From NCBI GenBank assembly GCA_000955785.1, contig JYOD01000013.1:128639-192638 (forward strand): a stretch of DNA of 64,000 bases. Direction: 5' to 3'. Below the pieces are notes generated by a model. It saw only the letters and a program-made list of their open reading frames with translations. It ran no database searches and was not told the origin of the DNA. Position numbers and translations under genes: made by a program. The stretch is from Burkholderiaceae bacterium 16. Its GTDB lineage: Bacteria > Pseudomonadota > Gammaproteobacteria > Burkholderiales > Burkholderiaceae. Numbering within the stretch: position 1 is the stretch's first letter; each line of letters opens with the position of its first letter. Shown one piece after another: positions 8,844 to 17,075 of this stretch.

Positions 8844-9569
8844 ATGTTCCCCGATTTCAAGGACGCCAGGGTGCTGGTGGTTGGCGGCAGTTCCGGCATC
8901 GGCCTGGCCGCGGCCACCGCCTTTGCCACCCTCGGCGCGAACGTCACCATTGCCTCGCGCTCGCGGGACAAAGTCGATGCCGCCGTGCGCGGCCTGGCTG
9001 GCAGCGCAGGCACGGTGACGGGGGCCACGCTGGACATCACCGACGACGCCAGCGTGGCGCAATTCATGAGCACCGCCGAACCGTGGGACCACGTGGTGAT
9101 CTCCGCCGCGCAAACGCCGACCGGCCCGGTGCGCCAGTTGCCGCTGGCCGACGCTTATGCCGCGATGGACAGCAAGTTCTGGGGCGCCTACCGCGTGGCG
9201 CGCGCGGTGCCGATTCGCGCGCGGGGCTCGCTGACGATGGTGTCCGGTTTCCTGGGCGTGCGCCCGAGCAAGACCTCGGTGCTGCAGGGTGCGATCAATG
9301 CCGCGCTGGACGCGCTGGGCCGCGGGCTGGCGCTGGAGCTGTCGCCGGTGCGCGTCAATACCGTGTCCCCGGGCCTGATTGCCACGCCGTTGTGGGACAA
9401 GCTCGACGACGCCGCGCGCCAGGCCATGTACGAGAGCGTGGCGGCGCGCCTGCCGACGCAGCGTATCGGCCAGCCCGAGGATGTGGCGCAGGCCATCCTC
9501 TACCTGGCCGGTACGGGGTTTGCCACGGGTTCTACGGTGCTGGTGGATGGCGGCGGCGCCATCGGCTGA
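8844..9569 (+). CDS. SDR-family protein with atypical active site
   Basis: 241-aa Rossmann-fold protein of the short-chain dehydrogenase/reductase family. The cofactor motif VGGSSGIGLA, the SAAQTPTG segment in the NAG position and the C-terminal VNTVSPGLIATP and VLVDGGGAIG are typical. The catalytic Ser is plausible in MVSGFLG, but the YxxxK motif is missing: alignment on NAALDALGRGLALEL puts Gln where Tyr belongs and Asn where Lys belongs. It may bind NAD(P) without ordinary alcohol/ketone chemistry. The start has TAAAGGAGTCTTGCC. It is divergent from the hydroxyacid dehydrogenase across 265 bases that hold no other recognisable feature. Confidence 0.85.
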   Translation: MFPDFKDARVLVVGGSSGIGLAAATAFATLGANVTIASRSRDKVDAAVRGLAGSAGTVTGATLDITDDASVAQFMSTAEPWDHVVISAAQTPTGPVRQLPLADAYAAMDSKFWGAYRVARAVPIRARGSLTMVSGFLGVRPSKTSVLQGAINAALDALGRGLALELSPVRVNTVSPGLIATPLWDKLDDAARQAMYESVAARLPTQRIGQPEDVAQAILYLAGTGFATGSTVLVDGGGAIG

Positions 9570-9593
9570 GCATCGCACCGAGGCGCCGAACGC

Positions 9594-9614
9594 ACGCAGA
9601 AACGGGTACGCTTT
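9594..9614 (+). repeat. Dispersed repeat, copy 3
   Basis: ACGCAGAAACGGGTACGCTT plus one further T, starting 25 bases after the SDR stop codon. With the copy at 10156 it brackets the DUF5329 gene in direct orientation. Confidence 0.8.
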
Positions 9615-9695
9615 GCCGCCGGGGCGGCCCGGCATGACTTGAAGTGGTTCAGGAATACCGCTCTAATGCGGCGGATGCGACTTCCTGGTCCCCCA

Positions 9696-10085
9696 ATGAA
9701 ACCTGCCTTCCTGTCTGCCTTGTTGTTAGCCACTGCTCTGGCGATCTCGGCCGCCCCCGCGGCGGCGGCCGCACCGTCCGCTGCGACGCAGGCCGAGGTG
9801 AGCCACCTGTTCTCCTATCTCGCCGGCTCGAATTGCCAGTTCAACCGCAACGGCAGCTGGTATTCCGCGCCTGACGCGGCCGCTCACCTGAAGAAGAAAT
9901 ACGACTACCTCGCCGACAAGGGCGCCGTCACCACTAGCGAACGCTTCATCGAACTGGGGGCTAGCAAGAGCAGCGTCAGCGGCAAGCCCTACCTGGTGAA
10001 GTGCGGCCAGGCGCAGCCGGTGGAGAGCGGCCCCTGGCTGGGCGCCGAACTCGCGCGCTATCGCCAGAAGGCGGAGGGCAAGTAG
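9696..10085 (+). CDS. DUF5329 family exported protein
   Basis: 129-aa protein with a clear Sec signal peptide (MKPAFLSALLLATALAIS then AAPAAAA) and a mature domain of about 100 residues. The mature part carries the family's features: a Cys in GSNCQFNRNGSWYSAPDAA, HLKKKYDYL, and a late Cys in YLVKCGQ, so one disulfide in the periplasm is likely. Function unknown. Earlier in-frame starts exist at 9639 and 9666, but the chosen one gives the cleanest signal peptide. Flanked by two direct copies of the dispersed repeat. Confidence 0.75.
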   Translation: MKPAFLSALLLATALAISAAPAAAAAPSAATQAEVSHLFSYLAGSNCQFNRNGSWYSAPDAAAHLKKKYDYLADKGAVTTSERFIELGASKSSVSGKPYLVKCGQAQPVESGPWLGAELARYRQKAEGK

Positions 10086-10403
10086 GCCTGGCCGGACCGG
10101 CGCGCCAACCGTCGGCAAGACGCTTTTCCGGCGCTTGCCGGCGCGTTTGCAGGCGCGCAGAAACGGGTACGCTTTTGCATTCCGGCACGCCGGACCGGAT
10201 CGTGCGGCTGTGTCAGACAGTTACCTATGGCGGCTCGGCATTCGCCGAACCATACTTCCCCTCGGACGGTACCCCAGGCGTATCGGCCAATCTGTCCTCG
10301 CGGCCCCGCGCGCTACCTGCCGCGCTGGGTTCTTCTCAGGCGCATGCGATGCCGGTCCAGGCATGGTTTGTCCAGGCGGCAGATTTGTCTAAGGAGACTC
10401 CGG
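10086..10403. other. 318-bp gap containing a repeat copy
   Basis: Apart from the repeat at 10156-10176 and the AAGGAG ribosome binding site at 10391-10396 of the next gene, no gene, clean hairpin or promoter was recognised here. Confidence 0.5.
10156..10176 (+). repeat. Dispersed repeat, copy 4
   Basis: CGCAGAAACGGGTACGC followed by TTTT; the base before the core is G rather than A. It lies 70 bases after the DUF5329 stop. Confidence 0.8.
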
Positions 10404-10712
10404 ATGCAGACTGTCATATCCCATCGCGAAAGCGGAAACCAAAACAAGAGCGATAGCAATCGCGTGCCCGCCGCCACCTGGCGCCGGCTGACGCACCGGG
10501 CCGGCGTGCTCGTGGCGGTCTGCAGTGCCCTCGCGGCGCTGGGCTGGATTGCCTGGATCTGCTGGCGGCTGGTCGGCGTGGGTTCGCCAGGCAGCATGAG
10601 CTTTGTCGACGCCCTGGTGGTCCTGGTGATGCTGGTGTTCACCTGCGGCGCTGCCGTGGCCGTCTGTGCCCTGTGCGAAATGGGGCAGCGCCGAGCCGGC
10701 GGACCGGCCTGA
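10404..10712 (+). CDS. Small two-helix membrane protein, unknown function
   Basis: 102 residues. After a polar N-terminus (residues 1-30) come two hydrophobic helices, about 32-57 (AGVLVAVCSALAALGWIAW) and 68-93 (FVDALVVLVMLVFTCGAAVAV). The start is decided by AAGGAG seven bases upstream; a longer frame to 10227 lacks any such site and is Arg rich. No family recognised. It is convergent with fumC. Confidence 0.6.
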   Translation: MQTVISHRESGNQNKSDSNRVPAATWRRLTHRAGVLVAVCSALAALGWIAWICWRLVGVGSPGSMSFVDALVVLVMLVFTCGAAVAVCALCEMGQRRAGGPA

Positions 10713-10788
10713 TTTCGCCACGATAGCCGGGCACTTTGCACCGGGCTGGGCGCATAGGCGGTGCGGCCGCGCGCATATCCGCGGCACC

Positions 10789-12195
10789 TCAGGTTTCCTG
10801 CGTCATCCCGTTCAGGTCTATCCATGCGTCGAACTGGGCCTCGGTAACATGGCCCGACGCCAGTGCCGCCTCGCGCAGCGACAGGTTCCGCCTGACGGCC
10901 AGCCTGGCAATCTCGGCGGCGCGGTCGTAGCCGATGTGCGGATTGAGCGCGGTCACAGGCATCAGCGAGCGCGCCAGCAGTTCGGCGATGCGCTCGCGAT
11001 CCGGTTCCACGCCTTCCACCATGTGCGTGGCAAAGCTCGCGGTGGCGTCGGCCAGCAACGTGACCGATTGCAGCAGGCTGTAGGCAATCACCGGTTTGTA
11101 GGCGTTGAGCTCCAGCGTGCCAAGCCCGTTGGCCAGCGTGATGGCGGTATGGTTGCCGATCACCCGGCAGCACACCATGGCCAGCGCTTCGGCCTGGGTC
11201 GGGTTGACCTTGCCCGGCATGATCGAGGAGCCCGATTCGTTGGCCGGCAGCACCAGTTCGGCAAAACCGGCGCGCGGGCCGGACCCGAGCAGCATGAAAT
11301 CGCGCGCGATCTTCAGGAAGGACGACGCAGTGGTGTTGAGCGCGCCGGACAGGTCGGCCAGCGCATCGTGCGACGCCTGCAGCGCGTACCGGTTGAGCGC
11401 GGGCTCGAACGGCAGGCCGGTGAAGTCGGCCAGCGCGCGCGCGAACGCGGCGGCAAAGCCATGCGGCGCATTGAGTCCGGTGCCCACCGCCGTGCCGCCC
11501 TGGGGCACCGGCATGGCGCGCAGCATGGCATGCTGCAGGCGCGACTGGGCATCGCCCACCTGGGCCTCGTAGCCGGAGAATTCCTGGCCGAGCGTCAGCG
11601 GCACGGCGTCCTGCAAGTGCGTGCGGCCCACTTTGACGATGTCGGCGAAAGCGTCCACCTTGCGCCCGAAAGCCTGCCGCAAGGTCTCCAGCGCAGGCAG
11701 CAACAGCAACTGGATCGTGCGGGCGGCGGCGATATGCATCGCGGTGGGAAAGCTGTCGTTGGAAGACTGGCTGGCGTTGACGTGATCGTTGGGATGCACC
11801 GGCTTCTTTGAACCCGGCTCGCCGCCGAGCAGCTGGATCGCACGGTTGGCAATCACCTCGTTCAGGTTCATGTTGGTCTGGGTGCCGGAGCCCGTCTGCC
11901 AGACCGAGAGCGGGAACTCGTCCGGCCATTTGCCGGCGATGACCTCCTGCGCCGCCTGATCGATGGCGTGGGCCAGTTCGGGTTTGAGCACGCCCAGTTC
12001 GCGATTGGCGCGGGCCGCGCAGAGCTTGAGGATGGCAAAAGCTTCGATCAGCGCGGACGGCATTTTCTCGGTGCCGATGCGGAAGTTCTGGCGCGAACGC
12101 TCGGTCTGCGCCCCCCACAGGTGCCCGGCCGGCACCGGCACGTCGCCAAGGCTGTCCTTTTCGATCCGGGTGGCGTCTGGCTTGCGCTCGGACAT
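10789..12195 (-). CDS. fumC: Fumarate hydratase class II
   Basis: 468-aa iron-independent fumarase, interconverting fumarate and (S)-malate in the TCA cycle. It carries the superfamily signature GSSIMPGKVNPTQ, the substrate-site QTGSGTQTNMNLNEV and the conserved HPNDHVNASQSSND block. Length is normal. The start chosen has CAGGAG a few bases ahead on the minus strand; the 54-residue upstream extension is Arg/Pro-rich and unlike the family. It is transcribed away from the cellulose operon. Confidence 0.96.
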   Translation of the reverse strand: MSERKPDATRIEKDSLGDVPVPAGHLWGAQTERSRQNFRIGTEKMPSALIEAFAILKLCAARANRELGVLKPELAHAIDQAAQEVIAGKWPDEFPLSVWQTGSGTQTNMNLNEVIANRAIQLLGGEPGSKKPVHPNDHVNASQSSNDSFPTAMHIAAARTIQLLLLPALETLRQAFGRKVDAFADIVKVGRTHLQDAVPLTLGQEFSGYEAQVGDAQSRLQHAMLRAMPVPQGGTAVGTGLNAPHGFAAAFARALADFTGLPFEPALNRYALQASHDALADLSGALNTTASSFLKIARDFMLLGSGPRAGFAELVLPANESGSSIMPGKVNPTQAEALAMVCCRVIGNHTAITLANGLGTLELNAYKPVIAYSLLQSVTLLADATASFATHMVEGVEPDRERIAELLARSLMPVTALNPHIGYDRAAEIARLAVRRNLSLREAALASGHVTEAQFDAWIDLNGMTQET

Positions 12196-12761
12196 GGCAT
12201 TCTCCTGTTCGGTCGGCGGACGGCTCCGAAAAAGACGCCTGGCTTTGCCGCGCTGACGGGAAGTGTGAGGTGTCCTGGCCGCAGCGTCGGGATGCGGGTC
12301 CAGACCTTCAGAATAGGCCCGCCGCCGCGGTTCATTGTCCGCAGGCATGAATGTCAATCCCCTTGTGCCATGAAAAATGACACAAGGAAGCGGTCTATTT
12401 CACGCCTTGTTTTATAGAAACAAGCATAAATTCCATACAAAAGCTAAATGTCGGGACAACACGCGTTGCCCCCCGGACCTGTGGCTGGCGTCGCCGTCAG
12501 GCGCGGCGAAAGCTGTCTCATATCCCCGCTTCCGGAGGGGGAGGGTTCACGCCGGTGCCGGAAGCTGTCAGTCTGTAGACGCCCGTCTGCCCCGGCCGGC
12601 CAAGCTGTTGGCTGTTAACACATTTCAATCTGCATCGTGTGCTTTAATCACACCTCGTGGCGCGCGATCACAAAGCCGCATGTTGCATGGATGAAACATG
12701 GCCGGCCGACGGACTATTGTTGCGCACGAAGCATTTGCGGATAGGCCCGGGTGGTAACAAA
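12196..12761. promoter_or_regulatory. Regulatory region between fumC and bcsD, with two inverted repeats
   Basis: This 566-bp divergent spacer has no convincing gene. Two dyads stand out: CCTTGTGCCAT (12361-12371) against ATGACACAAGG (12377-12387), one mismatch in 11; and CTTGTTT (12406-12412) against AAACAAG (12418-12424), exact. Both share the half-site CTTGT. They lie about 165-230 bases before fumC and 340-400 before bcsD, so they could serve either gene. Neither is followed by a T-run, so they are operator-like rather than terminators. Confidence 0.45.
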
Positions 12762-13271
12762 ATGGGCTTCAACAATAAGAATAATTTCGGCGAATATTTA
12801 AAACAGGAACTCGGGGTGAATCAAGCGATTCTTCAGTATTTGACTGAGCGCCATTGCTCATCGCAATGGCGCGAGGTCTTGTCAGCGCTGGGTGAGGAAC
12901 TGGCGGAAAGCATGGATCCGGCGAGCCTGCGCGCCGTCATGTGGCGCGTGGGTGTGCGTTTTGCTCAACGTTTCGATCCGGGCGCGTGCGCCACGCTCGC
13001 CGAACTCGAAAGGGCCATCGCCCAGATCTGGCTGGACGTGGACTGGGGCTGGACCAGCATCGAGGATGCTGGCGGCGCCCTGGTGATCCGGCACTATTGC
13101 GCACCGCTGAAGGCGGCACTCGGAGACGCTGCCGACGACTGGTCGCCGGCGTTCCTGGAGGGGGCGTACCAACACTGGTTCCGCATGCTTGGCTCGTCCG
13201 AGGCCCTGCGGGTCAGCCAGAGCACGCCGATTGATGCCACCGGATGCGTTGAATTCCGGTTCGGGCGTTGA
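12762..13271 (+). CDS. bcsD: Cellulose synthase subunit D
   Basis: 169-aa member of the BcsD family, the ring-forming periplasmic subunit that orders glucan chains in Komagataeibacter. Recognisable are the N-terminal YLTERHCSSQWREVL, VMWRVGVRFAQ, the DVDWGWTSIED stretch and LVIRHYCAPL. No signal peptide is visible, as in other BcsD proteins. The ATG follows GGGTGGTAACAAA; an upstream frame to 12657 exists but does not fit the family. It is the first gene of the bcs cluster; 61 bases separate it from bcsP. Confidence 0.82.
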   Translation: MGFNNKNNFGEYLKQELGVNQAILQYLTERHCSSQWREVLSALGEELAESMDPASLRAVMWRVGVRFAQRFDPGACATLAELERAIAQIWLDVDWGWTSIEDAGGALVIRHYCAPLKAALGDAADDWSPAFLEGAYQHWFRMLGSSEALRVSQSTPIDATGCVEFRFGR

Positions 13272-13332
13272 GGAGCTGCGGCGGTTTGCCGCAGGTCCGC
13301 CCCGGCCCCCATCCTTGCGTGAGTGAAATGCC

Positions 13333-13971
13333 ATGAGTCAATCCGACGATTTGTCCAAGCTGTTCCAACGCTTCGGCGGCAAGACGGAGACGTACAAAGA
13401 GATTGTGCGCGAAGACGCCGCGGCGCAAGCGCGCGAGCGCTGGCCGCTGCTGTCGGCTATGCGCGTCGACCGCGCCGCCGTGGTGCCGGCGGTCCAGCCC
13501 GCGGTGCCGCCCGGACATGAATTTGCCCGCCCGGCCGCGGAGCCGGCCGCATCGCCCGTGCCACTGTGGCGGGCCGCGGCGCCCGCCAGCGAGCCGCCAC
13601 CTGCCGCGGAGCCGGTCCGCGAAAATGCAGGGCATGAAGCGCCGTCGGCTGTGAACAGGGCAGTCTCCGGGATGGCGCCCCGATTCCGCACGCCGGAAGG
13701 CATGGCGCCTCTGGCGCCGGCCGCGAGGCCGCTCACGCCCGCCGCGCCGGCGCAGGCAATCCCTGCCGCACCGGCAGCGGTGTCAGGCCCCGCGATTCCC
13801 GCACCGCAGCAAAGCAGCTTGTGGGCGCCGGTGGATCCGAACCACGCCGCCGGCACCGGCACGGAACTGGACAAGGTATTCGCGCGGCTTGAAGGCCGCA
13901 AGGAACCAGGCGCAACCAGCGAGCGCGCGCCAGCGCGCCGCTCCTTTCTTGATCGGCTGAATCGCTCGTGA
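13333..13971 (+). CDS. bcsP: Cellulose biosynthesis protein BcsP/BcsR-like
   Basis: 212 residues. The first 45 (DLSKLFQRFGGKTETYKEI, then RERWPLLSAM) match the BcsR/BcsP domain found beside BcsQ. The remainder is a long Pro/Ala-rich linker, low in complexity, ending in a basic tail (ARRSFLDRLNRS). In related systems this protein helps BcsQ localise or regulate the synthase. Its stop overlaps the GTG start of bcsQ by the four-base GTGA arrangement, which implies translational coupling. Confidence 0.8.
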   Translation: MSQSDDLSKLFQRFGGKTETYKEIVREDAAAQARERWPLLSAMRVDRAAVVPAVQPAVPPGHEFARPAAEPAASPVPLWRAAAPASEPPPAAEPVRENAGHEAPSAVNRAVSGMAPRFRTPEGMAPLAPAARPLTPAAPAQAIPAAPAAVSGPAIPAPQQSSLWAPVDPNHAAGTGTELDKVFARLEGRKEPGATSERAPARRSFLDRLNRS

Positions 13972-14741
13972 AGATCATTGCTGTTGTTTCGGCCAAGGGC
14001 GGCGTGGGCAAGACCACGCTGTCGGCCAACCTGGCCGAAGCGCTGGCCATTGCCGGGGAGAATGTGCTTGCCGTCGACCTGGATCCGCAGAATGCCCTGC
14101 GCCTGCATTTCGGCATGCCGCCACAGGAGGTCGCGGGCCATGCACGGGCGACCCTGGCTGGCGAAGCCTGGCAGCAGAGCATGTACAAAGGCCGTTCACG
14201 CGTGCTGGTGGTGCCGTTCGGCGCGCTGAACGAGGCGGACCGCTCCGCGTTTGAAGCGCACCTGGCCACCCACCCAGGCTGGCTGCGCACCGAGCTTGCC
14301 GCGCTGGGCCTGGGCCGCGATGACGTGGTCGTGATCGATACGCCCCCCGGTCCGTCGCCCTACATGCGCCAGGCGCTGTCGTGCGCGCAACTGTGCGTGA
14401 TGGTGTCGCTGCCGGATGCGGCGTCCTACGCCACGCTGCCCCTGATGGAAGACCTGATCCGCACCTATTGCGAGGGCCGGCCGGATTTCCTGGGCCACGT
14501 GCTGGTGATCAACCAGGTGGACGTGAGCCGCCAGCTCGGCAAGGACGTGGTGCAGGTGCTGCGCGCCCAGCTCGGCCAGCGCGTGCTGGGCGTGATCCAC
14601 CAGGACCAGGCCGTGGCCGAGGCGCTTGCCTACGATCGCAGCGTGCTCGAATACAACCCTCACAGCCAGGCCACGCACGACCTGCAGCGCTGCGCTGCGT
14701 GGATACGGAAAGCGTTGGCCACCCACGGAGAAGCCGCGTGA
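13968..14741 (+). CDS. bcsQ: Cellulose synthesis ParA/MinD-like ATPase BcsQ
   Basis: 257-aa cytosolic P-loop ATPase (YhjQ family) needed for polar or local placement of the cellulose machine. The deviant Walker A VSAKGGVGKTTLSANLAEAL lies at residues 7-26, the Walker B-like VVVIDTPPGPSPYMRQA at about 121. GTG start. The stop overlaps the GTG start of bcsA by four bases. Confidence 0.92.
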   Translation: MKIIAVVSAKGGVGKTTLSANLAEALAIAGENVLAVDLDPQNALRLHFGMPPQEVAGHARATLAGEAWQQSMYKGRSRVLVVPFGALNEADRSAFEAHLATHPGWLRTELAALGLGRDDVVVIDTPPGPSPYMRQALSCAQLCVMVSLPDAASYATLPLMEDLIRTYCEGRPDFLGHVLVINQVDVSRQLGKDVVQVLRAQLGQRVLGVIHQDQAVAEALAYDRSVLEYNPHSQATHDLQRCAAWIRKALATHGEAA

Positions 14742-16987
14742 AGCCAGCCAAGGCAACAGCCACTGCCGCGCCCAAGACCGCGCGGGCCAAGGACCAGAAC
14801 CAGGACAAAGACAAGCCCAACGGGCTGTCGTCCCTATTGCAGCGGTTCGGCACGACTTTCGTCGAACTTCCCTTGTGGGACAGTGCCCCGGCGCGGTGGC
14901 TTGCGCTGCTGGGCGGCCTGGCCATGTTTGCGCTGGTGGTCACCGTGCCGCTGGATTTCTGGCAGCAGGTCGGGTTTGCCGCGGTGTGCTTCGCGCTTGC
15001 GGTGTGGCTGAACAAGGTCAAGGGGCACCTTGCCACCCTGATGATGGTGGTGCTGTCGATCGCGGCTTCCAGCCGCTATATGTACTGGCGGCTGACCGAA
15101 ACCGTGGGCCTGGGTGGCTGGATCGACGCCGCCTTCGGCATCGGCCTGGTGCTGGCCGAGCTCTACGCTTTCGTGGTGCTGATGCTGGGCTACTTCCAGA
15201 CCGCCTGGCCGCTCAAGCGCCGCCCGGTTCCGATGCCGGCGGACATCGCCAGCTGGCCCACCGTGGATATCTTCATCCCCACCTACAACGAACCGCTGTC
15301 GGTGGTGAAGCCGACGGTGTTCGCCGCCATGTCGCTGGACTGGCCGCGCGACAAGATCAACGTCTACGTGCTGGACGACGGACGGCGCGATGAATTCCGC
15401 GAATTTTGCGAGAAGGTCGGCGTCACCCACATCACGCGCAACCACAACCGCCACGCCAAGGCCGGCAATATCAACGAAGCGCTCAAGAGCACGCACGGCG
15501 AGTATGTGGCGATCTTCGATTGCGACCACATTCCCACGCGGTCCTTCCTGCAGATCTGCATGGGCTGGTTTCTCAAGGACCGCAAGCTGGCCATGCTGCA
15601 GACGCCGCACTATTTCTTCTCGCCCGATCCGTTCGAGAAGAACCTGCGCACCTTCCAGGAAGTGCCTAACGAGGGCGAGCTGTTCTATGGCCTGGTGCAG
15701 GACGGCAACGACCTGTGGGACGCAACCTTCTTCTGCGGTTCGTGCGCCATCATCCGCCGCGCGCCGCTGCTGGAAGTGGGCGGCATCGCAGTGGAAACCG
15801 TGACCGAGGACGCACACACCGCGCTCAAGCTGCACCGCAAGGGCTATGGCACCGCCTACCTGGCGATCCCGCAGGCGGCGGGGTTGGCCACGGAGAGCCT
15901 GTCCGGCCACGTGGGCCAGCGCATCCGCTGGGCGCGCGGGATGGCGCAGATCTGCCGGGTGGACAATCCGCTGTTCGGGCCCGGGCTGTCGCTGCCGCAG
16001 CGGCTGTGCTACCTGAACGCCATGCTGCACTTCTTCTACGGCCTGCCGCGGCTGGTGTTCCTGACCGCGCCGCTGGCCTACCTGCTGTTTGGCGCCCACG
16101 TGATCCAGGCCTCGGCGCTGACCATCGCCATCTTTGCGCTGCCCCACCTGTTGCACGCGAACATGACCAACTCGCGCATCCAGGGCAAGTTCCGGCATTC
16201 GTTCTGGAACGAGGTCTACGAATCCGTGCTGGCCTGGTACATCATGCGTCCCGTGCTGGTGGCCTTCGTCAACCCGGCGGCCGGCAAGTTCAACGTGACG
16301 CCGAAGGGCGGGGTGATCGAGGAAGCCTACTTCGACTGGGTGATATCACGGCCCTACCTGGTGCTGCTGCTGTTCAACCTACTGGGCGTGGTGGTGGGTT
16401 TCCTGCGGCTGTTCCTGTGGAATCAGTTCGAGGCCACCACGGTGGTGCTCAACCTGATCTGGACGTTCTACAACCTGATCATCCTCGGTGCCTCCATCGC
16501 TGTCGCCAGCGAGACGCGCCAGATCCGCGTGGCGCACCGGGTCGCGATGACGCTGCCCGCCACGCTCCATTTCGCCGATGGCCGCGCGCTGGTGTGCGAA
16601 ACCATCGACTTTGCCGAAGGCGGCATCGGCATGCGGCTGCCGCCGGGCATGATCGCCACCGTGGGCGAGCCGGTGCAGATATCGCTTTACCTGCAGGATG
16701 ACGAACACATATTTCCCGCCAAGGTGGTGTTCCAGGGCGAGACGCACACTGGCCTGGAACTGGCGGAGATGAGTCCGCGCGAGGAACTGGCTTTCGTGCA
16801 ATGCACCTTCGCGCGTGCCGACGCGTGGATCGATTCCTGGGGCCGCAAGCGCCCGGATGCGCCTGGGCTGGCCGCCGGCCAGATCCTGCGCATCGGCCTG
16901 CTCGGTTTCCATAATGTGATGTTCCACCTGGGCCGCGAGATGCGCCGCCTGCTGCGGCGGCCCGAACCTGGTGCCTCCGCAAACTGA
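14738..16987 (+). CDS. bcsA: Cellulose synthase catalytic subunit
   Basis: 749-aa inner-membrane processive glycosyltransferase (GT2) polymerising UDP-glucose into beta-1,4-glucan. TM helices flank the GT domain, which has VLDDGRR (D213/D214), DCDHIP (D261/D263), TEDAHT (356-361) and QRIRW (394-398). The C-terminal PilZ domain has the Arg motif RVAHR (597-601), but its second c-di-GMP motif reads DFAEGG (624-629) where family members have D-x-S-x-x-G, so the Ser is Ala. The N-terminus is a Lys/Ala-rich stretch, then WLALLGGLAMFALVV. GTG start overlapping bcsQ. Confidence 0.96.
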   Translation: MKPAKATATAAPKTARAKDQNQDKDKPNGLSSLLQRFGTTFVELPLWDSAPARWLALLGGLAMFALVVTVPLDFWQQVGFAAVCFALAVWLNKVKGHLATLMMVVLSIAASSRYMYWRLTETVGLGGWIDAAFGIGLVLAELYAFVVLMLGYFQTAWPLKRRPVPMPADIASWPTVDIFIPTYNEPLSVVKPTVFAAMSLDWPRDKINVYVLDDGRRDEFREFCEKVGVTHITRNHNRHAKAGNINEALKSTHGEYVAIFDCDHIPTRSFLQICMGWFLKDRKLAMLQTPHYFFSPDPFEKNLRTFQEVPNEGELFYGLVQDGNDLWDATFFCGSCAIIRRAPLLEVGGIAVETVTEDAHTALKLHRKGYGTAYLAIPQAAGLATESLSGHVGQRIRWARGMAQICRVDNPLFGPGLSLPQRLCYLNAMLHFFYGLPRLVFLTAPLAYLLFGAHVIQASALTIAIFALPHLLHANMTNSRIQGKFRHSFWNEVYESVLAWYIMRPVLVAFVNPAAGKFNVTPKGGVIEEAYFDWVISRPYLVLLLFNLLGVVVGFLRLFLWNQFEATTVVLNLIWTFYNLIILGASIAVASETRQIRVAHRVAMTLPATLHFADGRALVCETIDFAEGGIGMRLPPGMIATVGEPVQISLYLQDDEHIFPAKVVFQGETHTGLELAEMSPREELAFVQCTFARADAWIDSWGRKRPDAPGLAAGQILRIGLLGFHNVMFHLGREMRRLLRRPEPGASAN

Positions 16988-17075
16988 TTGGCCTGAGCGG
17001 CCCACGTGCCGCTTCCCCGCCCCATGGGGAGCGGCGATCTGACCACGCACCGGACCACTGGCAAGAAAGAAGAGA

